Assembly: GCA_005884765.1 (NCBI GenBank)
Contig: VAZV01000168.1
Coordinates: forward strand, 1 to 42,734
Direction: 5' to 3'
Length of the DNA: 42,734 bases
Origin: Alphaproteobacteria bacterium
GTDB taxonomy: Bacteria > Pseudomonadota > Alphaproteobacteria > Rhizobiales > Xanthobacteraceae
Shown here: one piece after another, positions 35,109 through 42,734 of the stretch
How the letters are laid out: every line of letters starts with the position of its first letter
How positions within the stretch are numbered: the stretch's first letter is position 1
The notes under the pieces: generated by a model
Databases searched by the model: none
What the model was told of the DNA's origin: nothing
Seen by the model: the letters and a program-made list of their open reading frames with translations, nothing else
Made by a program: the position numbers and the translations under genes

Positions 35109-35978
35109 ATGACCTCTGCCCTCACTAATCTGTTCGACGGCGTTGCTTACGGCATGTTGCTGTTCGTGCTGGCCTGCGGGCTTGCGGTGACGCTCGGGCT
35201 GATGAATTTCGTCAACCTCGCGCACGGCGCGTTCGCGATGGCGGGCGGCTATGTCTGCGCGGTGCTGGTCAATCAGGCCGGCTGGCCGTTTTTCTTGGGG
35301 CTGCCGCTGGCGTTTGTCGCAAGTGCCGCGATCGGCGCGGTGCTGGAACGGCTATTGTATCGCCACCTCTATGCCAGGAGCCATCTCGATCAGGTGCTGT
35401 TCTCCGTCGGCCTCGTCTTCATGTCGGTGGCAGCGGTCGACTACATCATGGGCTCGTCGCGCATCTTCATCAAATTGCCGGCAGCGCTCGAGGGCCAGAT
35501 CGATTTTTTTGGGGTCGGCATCGGCCGCTACCGGCTGATGATCATCGTGATCTGCGGCCTGTTGACCGCGGTGCTGCAACTCATTCTGGCGCGCACGCGC
35601 TTTGGCAGTCGCCTGCGCGCGGCAGTGGACGATCCGCGTGCCGCAAGCGGGCTCGGGATCAATGTGCCGCAGGTGTTCGCCTTCACCTTTGCATTCGGCT
35701 GCGGGCTTGCGGGTTTGGGCGGCGCGCTCAGCGCGGAAATCCTTGGGCTTGATCCGTACTTCCCGCTGAAGTTCATGATCTACTTCTTGATCGTGGTAAC
35801 GGTGGGCGGCTCCTCCAGCATGACCGGGCCGTTTCTGGCATCGCTCTTGCTCGGCATCGCCGACGTCGCCGGCAAATATTACGTCCCGAAGATGGGACCG
35901 TTCGTGATCTACACCCTCATGATCGTGATCCTGCTTTGGCGCCCCAACGGCCTGTTCGGCCGCACGGCGGCGCGGTGA
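35109..35978 (+). CDS. livH: ABC transporter permease (LivH), second operon
   Basis: 289 residues with about eight helices. FDGVAYGMLLFVLACGLAVT then LMNFVNLAHGAFAMAGGYV is the LivH start pattern; ALFAVDDPRAAS-like coupling (LRAAVDDPRAASGLGI) and VTVGGSSSMTGPFLASLLLG follow. The inner membrane subunit. It overlaps the livM start by four bases (GTGA). Confidence 0.94.
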   Translation: MTSALTNLFDGVAYGMLLFVLACGLAVTLGLMNFVNLAHGAFAMAGGYVCAVLVNQAGWPFFLGLPLAFVASAAIGAVLERLLYRHLYARSHLDQVLFSVGLVFMSVAAVDYIMGSSRIFIKLPAALEGQIDFFGVGIGRYRLMIIVICGLLTAVLQLILARTRFGSRLRAAVDDPRAASGLGINVPQVFAFTFAFGCGLAGLGGALSAEILGLDPYFPLKFMIYFLIVVTVGGSSSMTGPFLASLLLGIADVAGKYYVPKMGPFVIYTLMIVILLWRPNGLFGRTAAR

Positions 35979-37015
35979 GTGCGGCGATGTCAGCGCAGGC
36001 CGAAGTTAGCCGCCACGCCATCCGCGGAGCGCGCTGGCGCTGGAGCGAGGCCGCGTTCTGGCTTGTCGTGCTCGCCTGCGCATTCGCCTTTCCGTCCCGC
36101 TATCTCATCATGGCCGACATCGCGCGGCTCGCGCTATTTGCGCTGTCGCTCGATTTGATCCTGGGTTATGCCGGCATCGTCTCGCTCGGCCATGCCGCGT
36201 TTTTCGGCGTCGGCGCCTATTCCGCGGGATTGATGGCGTTGCATGGCATCATCACCGAGCCGGTGGCGGCGCTGATCGCAGCCGGCCTCGTCGCCATGGC
36301 GCTCGGCTTTCTCACCAGTTTCCTCGTGATCCGCGGCGCCGACCTGACACGGTTGATGGTGACGCTCGGGATCGCGCTGTTACTGGAGGCGCTGGCGGAA
36401 CGCTTCTCCGACATCACCGGCGGCACCGACGGCCTGCAAGGCATCGAGATGCAGCCGATCCTCAAGTTGTTTGCATTCGACATCTTCGGCAAGGTCGGGC
36501 TGTTCTATTCGCTCGCCGTGCTGTTTCTGCTGTTCCTGCTAGCGCGCAGGATCGTGCATTCGCCGTTCGGGCTGTCGCTGCGGGCGATCAAGAACAACCC
36601 GCTGCGGGCGGCCGCGATCGGCATTCCCGTCAACCGCCGGCTGATCGCGATCTACACGCTTTCGGCGTTCTATGCGGGCATTGCCGGCGCGCTGTTCACC
36701 CAGACCACGGCGCTGGCCTCGCTCGATGTGTTTTCGTTCGAGCGTTCCGCCGATTTGATGCTGGTGCTCGTCATCGGCGGCGCCGGCTATCTCTATGGCG
36801 GGCTGATCGGCGCGGTCGTCTTCAGGATGCTGCAGGAAGTGTTCTCGACCATCACGCCGCAATACTGGCAGTTCTGGATTGGGCTGGTGCTGGTCGTGAT
36901 CGTGCTGGTCGGCCGGCCGCGAATGCATCGCTGGGCGCTGTGGGCGCCGAACCTCATCATCAAGCAGATCGCCGGCCGCAAGGCCGTCGTCGCGGTCCCC
37001 GAGAGCGACGCATGA
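35975..37015 (+). CDS. livM: ABC transporter permease (LivM), second operon
   Basis: 346 residues from GTG 35975, which overlaps the livH stop; ATG 35987 is an alternative start four codons later. A basic N-terminus is followed by about nine helices; LILGYAGIVSLGHAAFFGVG is the family hallmark. LRAIKNNPLRAAAIGIPVNR is the cytoplasmic coupling loop and LVIGGAGYLYGGLIGAVV the late helix pair. It ends with a basic cytoplasmic tail. It overlaps livG by four bases (ATGA). Confidence 0.93.
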   Translation: MSAAMSAQAEVSRHAIRGARWRWSEAAFWLVVLACAFAFPSRYLIMADIARLALFALSLDLILGYAGIVSLGHAAFFGVGAYSAGLMALHGIITEPVAALIAAGLVAMALGFLTSFLVIRGADLTRLMVTLGIALLLEALAERFSDITGGTDGLQGIEMQPILKLFAFDIFGKVGLFYSLAVLFLLFLLARRIVHSPFGLSLRAIKNNPLRAAAIGIPVNRRLIAIYTLSAFYAGIAGALFTQTTALASLDVFSFERSADLMLVLVIGGAGYLYGGLIGAVVFRMLQEVFSTITPQYWQFWIGLVLVVIVLVGRPRMHRWALWAPNLIIKQIAGRKAVVAVPESDA

Positions 37016-37764
37016 CGATCGCGCTGCAAACAAAAGGGTTGGAGAAATCGTTCGGGGGCTTGCGCGTCACGCGCGACCTTTCGCTTGTTGTCGAGCAGGG
37101 CGCGCGCCACGCGCTGATCGGCCCGAATGGTGCCGGCAAGACCACCGTGATCAATCTCTTGACCGGCGTGCTCCGCCCCAATGCCGGGCGCATCCTGCTC
37201 GAAGATAGCGACATCACCGATCTGCCGGTGCACAGCCGCGTGCTGCGGGGCCTGTCGCGCACCTTCCAGATCAACCAGCTCTACCCGGACCTGACGCCGC
37301 TCGAGACCATCGGCCTTGCGGTATCGGAGCGGATGGGCCGCGGCGGCGACTGGTGGCGGCGGATGGGCACGCGCGATGACGTCAACGCCGAGATCGCCGA
37401 AACACTTTCGCGCTTCCGTCTGCTCGACGTCATGAACGAGCTGACGGCGACACTGCCCTATGGCAAGCAGCGACTTTTGGAGATCGCGGTCGCGATCGCC
37501 GCCCGCCCGCGCGTCTTGCTGCTCGATGAACCCGCCGCCGGCGTGCCCGAAAGTGAGCGCCACGACATTCTGGCGGCGGTGGCGGCCCTGCCGCGCGACG
37601 TCACCGTGCTCCTGATCGAGCACGACATGGACCTGGTGTTTTCGTTTGCCGACCGCATTTCGGTATTGGTCAACGGCGCCATGCTGGTCGAGGGACCACC
37701 GGAACAAGTGGCGCGCGACCCGCAGGTCAAAGCGGTCTATCTCGGCGAGGGCGCCGATGCCTGA
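37012..37764 (+). CDS. livG: ABC transporter ATPase (LivG), second operon
   Basis: 250 residues from ATG 37012. Walker A IGPNGAGKTTVIN, SRTFQINQLYPDLTPLE, LivG signature LPYGKQRLLEIAVAIA, Walker B VLLLDEPAAGVPESE and LLIEHDMDLVFSFADRI. It is a compact LivG without C-terminal extension. It is co-translated with livM (four-base overlap) and overlaps livF by eight bases. Confidence 0.95.
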   Translation: MTIALQTKGLEKSFGGLRVTRDLSLVVEQGARHALIGPNGAGKTTVINLLTGVLRPNAGRILLEDSDITDLPVHSRVLRGLSRTFQINQLYPDLTPLETIGLAVSERMGRGGDWWRRMGTRDDVNAEIAETLSRFRLLDVMNELTATLPYGKQRLLEIAVAIAARPRVLLLDEPAAGVPESERHDILAAVAALPRDVTVLLIEHDMDLVFSFADRISVLVNGAMLVEGPPEQVARDPQVKAVYLGEGADA

Positions 37765-38473
37765 TCTGCTCGCGATCGAAGGCCTGCGCGCGGGCTATGG
37801 CGAGGCGGTGGTGCTGTCCGACATGTCGCTGCGGCTTGCCGATGGCGAGGTGCTGGCGCTGCTCGGACGCAACGGCACCGGCAAGACCACGCTGATCAAT
37901 TCGATTGTCGGCATCACCCGCCGCTTCAGCGGCACGCTCGCGCTTGCCGATGCTGACATCACGACAATGCGGCCGGACCAGCGCGCGCGCGCCGGTATCG
38001 GCTGGGTGCCGCAGGAGCGCAACATTTTCCGCTCGCTGACGGTTGAGGAGAATATGACGGCGGTGGCGCAGCCGGGGCCGTGGACGCTCGCCAGGGTCTA
38101 CCAGATGTTTCCGCGCCTGCAGGAGCGGCGTCACCATTTCGGCAACCAGCTTTCCGGCGGCGAACAGCAGATGCTGGCGATCGGGCGGGCACTCACACTC
38201 AATCCGAAAGTGCTGCTATTGGACGAACCGACCGAGGGGTTAGCTCCGATCATCGTCGAGGAATTGCTGGTAGCGCTTGGGACCATCACCCGCTCGGGCG
38301 GCATCTGCGCCATCATCGTCGAGCAGAATGCACAAAAGATTCTGGGGCTGGCGGACCGCGTTGTGATATTGGAGCGCGGTGCGATCGTGCATGATGCGGC
38401 AAGCAGCGCCCTGAAAGCCGATCCCGCGGTGCTCGAGCGCTATCTCGGCGTTGCCGGTGCCGCGGCGCATTAA
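37757..38473 (+). CDS. livF: ABC transporter ATPase (LivF), second operon
   Basis: 238 residues from ATG 37757, inside the end of livG. Walker A LGRNGTGKTTLIN, IGWVPQERNIFRSLTVEENM (Q-loop), QLSGGEQQMLAIGRAL, Walker B VLLLDEPTEGLAP and IIVEQNAQKIL. Normal LivF length. It is followed after 22 bases by the MetE-like gene, so this transporter and that enzyme are probably in one transcript. Confidence 0.95.
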   Translation: MPDLLAIEGLRAGYGEAVVLSDMSLRLADGEVLALLGRNGTGKTTLINSIVGITRRFSGTLALADADITTMRPDQRARAGIGWVPQERNIFRSLTVEENMTAVAQPGPWTLARVYQMFPRLQERRHHFGNQLSGGEQQMLAIGRALTLNPKVLLLDEPTEGLAPIIVEELLVALGTITRSGGICAIIVEQNAQKILGLADRVVILERGAIVHDAASSALKADPAVLERYLGVAGAAAH

Positions 38474-38495
38474 GAAAATTCGGGAGTTGAAGACC

Positions 38496-39617
38496 ATGCA
38501 GAGAATCAAACCCCCATTCCGTGCCGACGAGGTCGGTAGCTTGTTGCGGCCACAGCGCATCAAGGAAGCGCGGGCCAAGCTCGAGAAGGGCGAGATATCC
38601 GCGGAGGATTTGCGCAAGGCCGAAGACCTCGAGATCGAAAAGGTCGTGCACAAGCAGGCATCGATCGGTTTGAAGCTCGCGACCGACGGCGAATTCCGCC
38701 GTTCCTGGTGGCACTTTGACTTTCTCGCGAAGTTGACGGGCTGCGAATTGTTTCACCCTGAGACGGGCATCAAGTTCGCGGGCGTCGAGACCCGGCATGA
38801 CGCGGTGCGCGTGATCGGCAAGCTCGACTTCCCGGCCGATCATCCGATGCTCGATCATTTCAAGTTCTTGAAAAAACACGCCGACATCGCCCATGTCGCG
38901 CCGAAGATGACGATCCCGTCGCCCGCTGTGCTGCATTTCCGCGGCGGCCGCAAGTCGATCTCGAAAGATGTCTATCCCGACCTCGACGCCTTCTACGAGG
39001 ATCTCGCGAAGACCTATCGCAAGGCGGTGAAGGCATTTTACGACGCCGGCTGCCGCTACCTGCAATTCGACGACACGGTCTGGGCCTACCTCTGCTCGCA
39101 GGAGGAATTGCAGAAAGCGCGCGAGCGCGGCGACAATCCCGACGGCCTGCAGGAGATCTACGCCCGCATCATCAACTACGCGATATCGGAACGGCCCGCC
39201 GACATGGTGATCACGACCCATGTCTGCCGCGGCAATTTCCGCTCCACCTGGATTTCGTCGGGCGGCTACGAGCCGGTGGCGGAAACCATGCTCGGGGGCA
39301 CCAATTACGACGGCTACTTCCTCGAATATGATTCCGACCGCGCCGGCGGCTTCGAGCCGCTGCGCTTCCTGCCGCACGGCAACAAGGTCGTGGTGGTCGG
39401 CGTCATCACCTCGAAGTTCGGCGAGCTCGAGAACAAGGATGACGTCAAGCGGCGGCTAGAGGAGGCGGCCAAATTCGTGCCGCTGGAACAGCTCGCAGTA
39501 TCGCCGCAATGCGGCTTCGCCTCGACGGAAGAAGGCAACCTCCTCAGTGAGGAAGAGCAGTGGGCGAAGCTGAAACTCGCGGTCGATGTGGCCAACGAGG
39601 TGTGGGGGAAGAAGTAG
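38496..39617 (+). CDS. Cobalamin-independent methionine synthase-like methyltransferase (MetE C-domain only)
   Basis: 373 residues from ATG 38496, with GGAG 13 bases upstream. It holds only the catalytic C-terminal barrel of MetE, as in archaeal and YxjG-type enzymes. The start PPFRADEVGSLLRP, LATDGEFRRSWWHFDFL, YLQFDDTVWA, the zinc-ligand region THVCRGNFRS (His and Cys) and the final QCGFAST (Cys) are visible. It would transfer a methyl group to a thiol such as homocysteine from a folate or another donor. Lacking the MetE N-terminal domain, it probably does not replace MetE fully and may use a different methyl donor. It follows a liv operon closely. Confidence 0.9.
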   Translation: MQRIKPPFRADEVGSLLRPQRIKEARAKLEKGEISAEDLRKAEDLEIEKVVHKQASIGLKLATDGEFRRSWWHFDFLAKLTGCELFHPETGIKFAGVETRHDAVRVIGKLDFPADHPMLDHFKFLKKHADIAHVAPKMTIPSPAVLHFRGGRKSISKDVYPDLDAFYEDLAKTYRKAVKAFYDAGCRYLQFDDTVWAYLCSQEELQKARERGDNPDGLQEIYARIINYAISERPADMVITTHVCRGNFRSTWISSGGYEPVAETMLGGTNYDGYFLEYDSDRAGGFEPLRFLPHGNKVVVVGVITSKFGELENKDDVKRRLEEAAKFVPLEQLAVSPQCGFASTEEGNLLSEEEQWAKLKLAVDVANEVWGKK

Positions 39618-39618
39618 A

Positions 39619-39707
39619 CGTCATTGCGAGGAGCGATAGCGACGAAGCAATCCAGGTTGCCTCCGCGGTCGAATTTCTGGATTGCTTCGCTCCGCTCGCA
39701 ATGACGG
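39619..39707. repeat. Dispersed palindromic element (CATTGCGAG / GAAGCAATCCAG family)
   Basis: CGTCATTGCGAG...CGAAGCAATCCAG (39619-39655) faces CTGGATTGCTTCG...CTCGCAATGACG (39677-39707), an almost complete inverted repeat about 31-37 bases per arm. Same family as 30389-30513. It starts one base after the MetE-like stop and could act as a terminator-like structure although no T run follows. Confidence 0.88.
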
Positions 39708-39922
39708 CTTCAGCGAGCGTCACTTTCTCCGCGAGACAAACTTCCCCGAGCCGCGACGAGTTTCGACCACGATGCCTGCCTGTTCTTGTCATGGCGACGA
39801 CTTCGGCGCGCACGGTCGCGCCGCACGCGAGGGCGCACCGCCGCATTCCCCCGTTGGGCAGATGGTGGTAGGACATCCGTCCGATCCGCTCCTGCCCACG
39901 GCTGTCCCAAGCCCATCACGCG
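39708..39922. other. Non-coding gap before the HTH-methyltransferase gene
   Basis: This 215-base stretch, after the repeat, shows no gene, no clear promoter and no tRNA. The total gap from the MetE-like stop is about 305 bases. Confidence 0.5.
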
Positions 39923-41278
39923 ATGAAAAATGACCAGATTCTGAGCCAGATTTCGGAATTCTGCCGCCAGGCCGACATGGCGGAATCGACATTCGGCCGG
40001 CGCGCGGTGAACGACGGCAAGCTGGTGCATCGCTTGCGCGAGGGCAAGCGCATCACCATCGATACGCTCGACCGCATCCAGGCCTATATCGCAACCTCGA
40101 CGCCCGGCGGTGTGGCCCCGCCGCGTGGCCTGGTGGTCCCGCCCGAGAAGCGCGACCCCAGGAGCAATTTCCGCTTCTTCGAGAACCGCCAGAAATACCT
40201 CTTGTTCGTCCACACCTGCAGCGAGAAGCGGGTGATCGCCGATCGCGTGGCGCTGGAGTTGTCCGCCATCCATCCCCGTCCGCCGGCTTTAAGGGTATTC
40301 GACGCCGGTGTCGGCGACGGCACGGTGCTGGCGCGGGTGATGCGCTCGATGCACGTCCGCTTCCCCCATATGCCGTTCTATATCGCCGGCAAGGAATTGA
40401 GCCTGGAGGACGTCCGGCTGACGCTCGAAAAGGTGCCGGACCGTCTGTTCGAGCACCCGGCGACCGTTTTTGTCCTCACCAACATGCACTATGCCGAGGC
40501 GCCTTGGCTGACGCCGGCCTCGCCCGCGGCGGCGGCCGGCATGATCTGGCATGAGGTGCCGCTACGCGGGGCCTCGTCGGGTGAATTCGAGGTCCAGATC
40601 GCCGATCTGAGGCCGTTTTTAGAACAGAACTGGCGGGCCAGCGTCAGCCCCCGCACCGGGATGCCGCTCTATGAGCGGCCGGTGGCGCTGGTGATCTACC
40701 GGGAGGACCAGAGGTTCCTGCTCGACCAGATCATCCCCCGGGCCGGCCGTTCCGAGGCCAATTTCGACCTGGTCATCGCTTCCCAGCCCTATCGGGCCAA
40801 ATCTTCTGTGAATTTCCGGGCCAAACGGATCATTGCGCCGTTAGGCCGCGCCTTGCGGGCCGGGGGCCGGCTGATTGGGATTCACTCCCATGGGCAGGAT
40901 CCGGGCATGGAGATTATCCAGGCGATCTGGCCTGGAGAAAATCCTTTCTCGGTGAGCCGTCATGAGCTATTGCGCGCGGTGAAATACGAGCTCGGATCGG
41001 CCGGGCGCGATCTTAATCTTAACGCTTATGCCGATAACCGTTCGATCTTCCGCTATGATATGGAAGCGCTGCCCAACGAGGTCACCGGCTCGATCGGAAC
41101 TTCCACGGCCTTTGCAGCTTGGAACGCGGCAGTGTATGTCGCCCAGATCGAGGACGACCGGTTGACGGAAATGACGCAAGGCGGCCGTTACCTCGATGCT
41201 GCCAGAGAGGTTCTGCGCAAGCATAACGGGCTTTGGTTCTACGACGAATCCTACGTCATCTCGCGCCGTCGCGACTGA
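39923..41278 (+). CDS. HTH-like domain fused to class I SAM methyltransferase-like domain
   Basis: 451 residues. Residues 1 to about 58 look like a small DNA-binding or regulator-type helical domain ([20 protein letters not shown] and [20 protein letters not shown] resemble phage repressor/XRE-like helices). From about 125 there is a SAM site, [18 protein letters not shown], then [19 protein letters not shown]. Later [12 protein letters not shown] and [20 protein letters not shown] resemble motifs IV to VI of methyltransferases. No TRD typical of a DNA methylase is seen, and no NPPY/DPPY motif is clear. It sits 56 bases before metK in the same direction. A SAM-responsive regulator of metK, or a methyltransferase, is conceivable. 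I do not recognise a named family. Confidence 0.8.
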   Translation: MKNDQILSQISEFCRQADMAESTFGRRAVNDGKLVHRLREGKRITIDTLDRIQAYIATSTPGGVAPPRGLVVPPEKRDPRSNFRFFENRQKYLLFVHTCSEKRVIADRVALELSAIHPRPPALRVFDAGVGDGTVLARVMRSMHVRFPHMPFYIAGKELSLEDVRLTLEKVPDRLFEHPATVFVLTNMHYAEAPWLTPASPAAAAGMIWHEVPLRGASSGEFEVQIADLRPFLEQNWRASVSPRTGMPLYERPVALVIYREDQRFLLDQIIPRAGRSEANFDLVIASQPYRAKSSVNFRAKRIIAPLGRALRAGGRLIGIHSHGQDPGMEIIQAIWPGENPFSVSRHELLRAVKYELGSAGRDLNLNAYADNRSIFRYDMEALPNEVTGSIGTSTAFAAWNAAVYVAQIEDDRLTEMTQGGRYLDAAREVLRKHNGLWFYDESYVISRRRD

Positions 41279-41334
41279 CATTTCAGGACACATTCGAAAC
41301 GACCGCTGGTCACAGGCGGAAAAGGGGTTGCTTG

Positions 41335-42597
41335 ATGCGCGCGTCTTATCTGTTCACTTCAGAATCGGTTTCCGAGGGCCATCCGGACAAGGTTTCGGAC
41401 CAGATTTCCGATGCGATCCTCGACGCCTTCATCGAGAAGGACGTCAAGCTCGGCATCGCCGACGACAGCCTGGTCAACACCCGTCTGGGCTGCGAGACGC
41501 TGTGCACGACCAACAAGATCGTGATCGCGGGCGAGGGCAGGGGCCAGTTGTTCCGCACCATCCACGGCAAGTCTGTGGTCGACCGCGAATTGATCAGCGA
41601 GATCGCACGCAACGTGGTGAAGGATATCGGCTACGACCAGAACGGCTTCTCCTATCACGGCGCCGACGTCGAAGTGCTGCTGCACGGCCAATCGCCCGAC
41701 ATCGCCATGGGCGTCGATGCCAAGAAAAAGAAGAGCGGTGACGAGGAAGGCGCGGGCGACCAGGGCATGATGTTCGGCTACGCCTGCACCGAGAGCGAGG
41801 TGTATGAGAAGGGCTCCTACATGCCGGCGCCGATCTATTTCGCCCACAAGATCCTCAAGGTGCTGGCCGAAAAACGCCGCAACGGCCAGCTCGCCGATTT
41901 GCAACCCGATGCCAAGAGCCAGGTGACGGTGAAATATGTCGAGGGCAAGCCGACCGGCTGCACCAAGGTCGTGGTCTCGACCCAGCACAACGAGAAAAGC
42001 CGCAACAACAAGAAGTACACGCCGGGCCTGATCAAGGACATGATCTCGACCGCGGTCGAATCCGCGCTGCCAAAGGGCTGGATGCCGCAGCGGCCATCCG
42101 ACTTCCTGGTCAACCCGACCGGCAATTTCGTGGTCGGTGGTCCCGACGGCGACTGCGGTCTCACCGGCCGCAAGATCATCGTTGACACCTATGGCGGCTA
42201 CGCCCCGCATGGCGGTGGCGCTTTTTCCGGCAAGGACCCGACCAAGGTCGACCGTTCGGCCGCCTATGCTGCGCGCTACCTCGCCAAGAACGTGGTGGCG
42301 GCAGGCCTTGCCGAACGCTGCACCATCCAGGTCGCCTATGCGATCGGTGTCGCCGATCCGATGTCGCTGTTGGTCGACACCCACGGCACCGGCAAGGTCG
42401 ATGAGAAGAAGCTTGAGAAAGTGCTGCCGGAACTGTTCCGCCTGACGCCGACCAATATCCGCCGCTCGCTCAAACTCAACCGGCCGATCTATCGCCGCAC
42501 CGCCGCCTATGGCCATTTCGGCCGCGCGGCCGAGAAGGATGGCGGCTTCTCCTGGGAGAGGACCGACCTCGTCGACGAGTTGAGACGCGCCGTGTGA
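41335..42597 (+). CDS. metK: S-adenosylmethionine synthetase (methionine adenosyltransferase)
   Basis: 420 residues from ATG 41335, preceded by AAAAGGGG; the frame reads on to 41233 but that part overlaps the previous gene. Hallmarks are [20 protein letters not shown] (near residue 10), [34 protein letters not shown] (the methionine/phosphate loop) and [16 protein letters not shown]. It makes SAM from methionine and ATP in the cytoplasm as a tetramer. Slightly longer than the E. coli enzyme, including a lysine-rich stretch [11 protein letters not shown] near residue 128. It probably shares a transcript with the HTH-methyltransferase gene. A palindromic repeat follows. Confidence 0.97.
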   Translation: MRASYLFTSESVSEGHPDKVSDQISDAILDAFIEKDVKLGIADDSLVNTRLGCETLCTTNKIVIAGEGRGQLFRTIHGKSVVDRELISEIARNVVKDIGYDQNGFSYHGADVEVLLHGQSPDIAMGVDAKKKKSGDEEGAGDQGMMFGYACTESEVYEKGSYMPAPIYFAHKILKVLAEKRRNGQLADLQPDAKSQVTVKYVEGKPTGCTKVVVSTQHNEKSRNNKKYTPGLIKDMISTAVESALPKGWMPQRPSDFLVNPTGNFVVGGPDGDCGLTGRKIIVDTYGGYAPHGGGAFSGKDPTKVDRSAAYAARYLAKNVVAAGLAERCTIQVAYAIGVADPMSLLVDTHGTGKVDEKKLEKVLPELFRLTPTNIRRSLKLNRPIYRRTAAYGHFGRAAEKDGGFSWERTDLVDELRRAV

Positions 42598-42608
42598 GTT
42601 CTTTCTTA

Positions 42609-42734
42609 CCTCGCCCCGCTTGCGGGGAGAGGTCGCCGCTTCTTTGCGGCGGGTGAGGGGGAGGTTCCGCGTACGTCGCTTTCTCGGTATTTGCGGATGG
42701 CAGCCCTCACCCCAACCCTCCCCCCGCGAAGAGC
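42609..42734. repeat. Dispersed inverted-repeat element after metK (cut by window end)
   Basis: CCCCGC-TT-GCGGGG at 42614-42627 inside CCTC...GAGG, then GGTGAGGGGGAGG at about 42652-42664. Later CCCTCACCCCAACCCTCCCCC pairs back with it across the gap. It belongs to the same word family as the element at 24186-24333. The right part continues outside the window. Confidence 0.8.

Noticed and set aside
41359..42516. Long minus-strand frame opposite metK
   Set aside because: Shadow of the strongly conserved metK gene.
1..42734. tRNA, rRNA, CRISPR, insertion sequence or prophage genes
   Set aside because: No cloverleaf with a conserved T-loop, no regularly spaced repeats, and no transposase or integrase motif was seen in any reading frame.

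Overview
The window looks like chromosomal DNA of an alphaproteobacterium of the Bradyrhizobium/Rhodopseudomonas type. The reasons are high GC with G/C-ending codons, several Liv-type ABC transporters, a tctCBA tripartite carboxylate transporter, an Omp25/31-like beta-barrel porin, and hairpin-rich dispersed intergenic repeats of a kind I associate with Bradyrhizobium. Family assignments were made by reading the translations. No database search was run.

Layout. (a) 1-2641: a GT2 prenyl-phosphate sugar transferase on the minus strand, followed by an in-frame chimera of a methyltransferase N-terminus with the GT2 C-terminus, then the methyltransferase start again. A separate methyltransferase lies on the plus strand. 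(b) 2806-5952: two large polytopic membrane proteins resembling GT-C glycosyltransferases. (c) 6226-9406: tctC-tctB-tctA. (d) 9607-11720: an outer membrane beta-barrel protein and a class III CoA-transferase, convergent around a terminator. (e) 11872-18596: a surface-polysaccharide block with flippase, perosamine-synthase-like aminotransferase, GT4, FkbM methyltransferase, CgeB-like GT and hexapeptide acyltransferase. (f) 27120-18625, minus strand: an operon livG - acyl-CoA synthetase - livH - livM - livK - livF - PaaK-like ligase, with a divergent Crp/Fnr regulator at 27427. (g) 28361-30383: gmd-fcl, making GDP-4-keto-6-deoxymannose and GDP-L-fucose. (h) 30520-33446: a frameshifted hemD-like gene, purU, an atypical NAD-binding protein and a small lipoprotein. 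(i) 33747-39617: a second livKHMGF operon ending in a MetE-C-domain methyltransferase. (j) 39923-42597: an unusual helix-turn-helix-like plus SAM-methyltransferase protein directly before metK.

How the genes fit together. The gmd product GDP-4-keto-6-deoxymannose can feed Fcl (GDP-fucose) and the DegT/Per-like aminotransferase (GDP-perosamine). The glycosyltransferases, methyltransferases, acyltransferase and flippase nearby could assemble and export an O-antigen or capsule containing these sugars. The first liv operon pairs uptake with two different adenylate-forming ligases, suggesting import and CoA activation of a carboxylic acid. The last 9 kb links a second transporter to methionine/SAM metabolism.

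The most unusual observations are: the perfectly repeated, in-frame chimeric methyltransferase/GT2 segment at the left edge, which may be real or an assembly artefact; short tandem repeats at three polysaccharide loci; the HTH-methyltransferase fusion next to metK; and the MetE-like gene tied to a liv operon. I saw no tRNA, rRNA, CRISPR array, prophage or complete insertion sequence.
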